Shown here: positions 6,877-7,337 of the stretch, in pieces
Layout: every line of letters starts with the position of its first letter
Position numbering within the stretch: the stretch's first letter is position 1
Source: Spirochaetales bacterium
Lineage (GTDB): Bacteria > Spirochaetota > Spirochaetia > SZUA-6 > DRHE01
Direction of reading: 5' to 3'
DNA length: 7,337 nt
NCBI GenBank assembly: GCA_016935715.1
Contig: JAFGQJ010000233.1
Span: 1 to 7,337 of the forward strand
The notes under the pieces: generated by a model
The model's database searches: none
What the model was told of the DNA's origin: nothing
The model's input: only the letters and a program-made list of their open reading frames with translations
Position numbers and translations under genes: made by a program

Positions 6877-6904
6877 TGGCCAAAGCCGAAGCGGCGCGTA
6901 TAAT
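6877..6904 (+). promoter_or_regulatory. Candidate promoter for the DUF72 gene
   Basis: A perfect TATAAT lies at 6899-6904. A weak -35-like TGGCCA (6877-6882, four of six matches) is 16 bp upstream. The expected transcription start, near 6910-6912, would fall inside the ribosome-binding sequence at 6906-6913. Either the leader is very short, or the real start lies elsewhere and the TATAAT is fortuitous. The site faces away from the candidate TPR-operon promoter. Confidence 0.4.
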
Positions 6905-6905
6905 G

Positions 6906-6913
6906 AAAGGGAG
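6906..6913 (+). promoter_or_regulatory. Ribosome-binding site fixing the GTG start of the DUF72 gene
   Basis: AAAGGGAG lies 8 nt before GTG 6922. An in-frame TGA at 6904-6906 rules out any start further upstream, and the conserved VGTSGY strand begins only 12 residues after the GTG. The GTG is therefore the best-supported start even though it is not ATG. Confidence 0.7.
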
Positions 6914-6921
6914 AGCGGCCC

Positions 6922-7337
6922 GTGGACAAGACCACCTTCGATCCGAAGCGCATCCTCGTCGGCACCAGCGGCTATTCCTACGAAGACTGGGTGGGCCCGT
7001 TCTATCCGCAGGGGATGCAAAAACGGGAGTTTCTGGGATTCTACGCCTCCGAGTTCCCCCTCGTGGAGCTCAACTTCTCCTACTACGCCCAGCCCGCCTC
7101 CTCCACCCTGCAGCGGATGATCGAGAAAACTCCCGAGGATTTCCGCTTCACCATCAAGGCGCATCAAAGCCTCACCCACCGGATCGGCGAGGATTTCCAC
7201 AAGGACGTGGAGCGCTTCAGGCAGGGCATCCGCCCTCTGGTCGAGGCGGGCCGGCTGAGCGCGATCCTCTTCCAGTTTCCCTACAGCTTCCACTACACAC
7301 CGGAAAGCCGCAGGCACCTGGCCCGGCTGTGCGAATC
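6922..7337 (+). CDS. DUF72 (YecE-like) family protein, 5' part
   Basis: The frame is open from GTG 6922 to the right edge, giving 138 visible residues of a family usually about 240-300 long. The family signature is clear. A first beta-strand and turn VGTSGYSYEDWVGPFYP spans residues 13-29. VELNFSYYAQP lies at 48-58 and FRFTIKAHQSLTH at 74-86, followed by a strand with ILFQFPYSFHYTPES. DUF72 proteins fold as a TIM-barrel-like domain. The conserved polar residues on the strands suggest an enzyme, but to my knowledge no reaction is firmly established. The gene is divergent from the TPR operon and shares the 96-bp intergenic region with it. Nothing visible ties its function to the TonB system. 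It has no signal peptide, so it is predicted to be cytoplasmic. Confidence 0.9.
   Translation, partial: MDKTTFDPKRILVGTSGYSYEDWVGPFYPQGMQKREFLGFYASEFPLVELNFSYYAQPASSTLQRMIEKTPEDFRFTIKAHQSLTHRIGEDFHKDVERFRQGIRPLVEAGRLSAILFQFPYSFHYTPESRRHLARLCE

Noticed and set aside
3892..6903. A 1003-codon open frame on the plus strand opposite the TPR gene
   Set aside because: It is in exact codon register with the TPR gene. It stays open because that gene uses no TTA, CTA or TCA codons, as expected at high GC. Its translation shows no family pattern, while the minus strand gives a signal peptide and clear TPRs.
6838..7317. A 159-codon minus-strand open frame opposite the DUF72 gene
   Set aside because: It is in register with the DUF72 reading frame and overlaps strongly conserved family motifs on the plus strand, so it is a composition shadow.

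Overview
This is a GC-rich, densely coded chromosomal window from a diderm (Gram-negative-type) bacterium. The envelope genes (TonB, ExbB, ExbD, a signal-peptide-bearing beta-barrel) require an outer membrane. I cannot fix the taxon from sequence alone. The style of the tonB product and the gene combination remind me of free-living spirochaetes, but that is a low-confidence impression.

Layout. Positions 1-264 (+) are the 3' end of a pyridoxamine-phosphate-oxidase-like / NimA-type flavoprotein gene. It ends tail to tail, with no base between the two stop codons, against a five-gene minus-strand cluster (265-6825). In transcription order this encodes a 968-residue exported TPR protein, a 560-residue predicted outer-membrane beta-barrel, ExbB, ExbD and a TonB-family protein. 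The junctions are a 1-bp stop/start overlap, a 13-bp gap, an 11-bp overlap and a 2-bp gap, so the cluster is almost certainly one operon. A 96-bp, comparatively AT-rich divergent intergenic region (6826-6921) holds candidate promoters facing both ways. The 5' part of a DUF72/YecE-family gene runs from 6922 off the right edge (+). No stretch of 300 bases lacks a gene, and I see no RNA genes, mobile elements, CRISPR or convincing intrinsic terminators.

How the genes may work together. ExbB and ExbD form an inner-membrane proton-driven motor, and TonB carries the force across the periplasm. The same operon supplies an outer-membrane barrel and a very long TPR protein predicted to lie in the periplasm. 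The barrel has no recognisable TonB-receptor plug. Instead it has an acidic, proline-rich N-terminal tail with two LPEV motifs, one in a TonB-box-like setting. The window therefore looks like a self-contained energised outer-membrane machine with its own barrel and TPR scaffold. Its substrate or job (uptake, export or envelope maintenance) cannot be read from the sequence. This module is the most interesting thing here. The flanking genes look like ordinary housekeeping or accessory genes.
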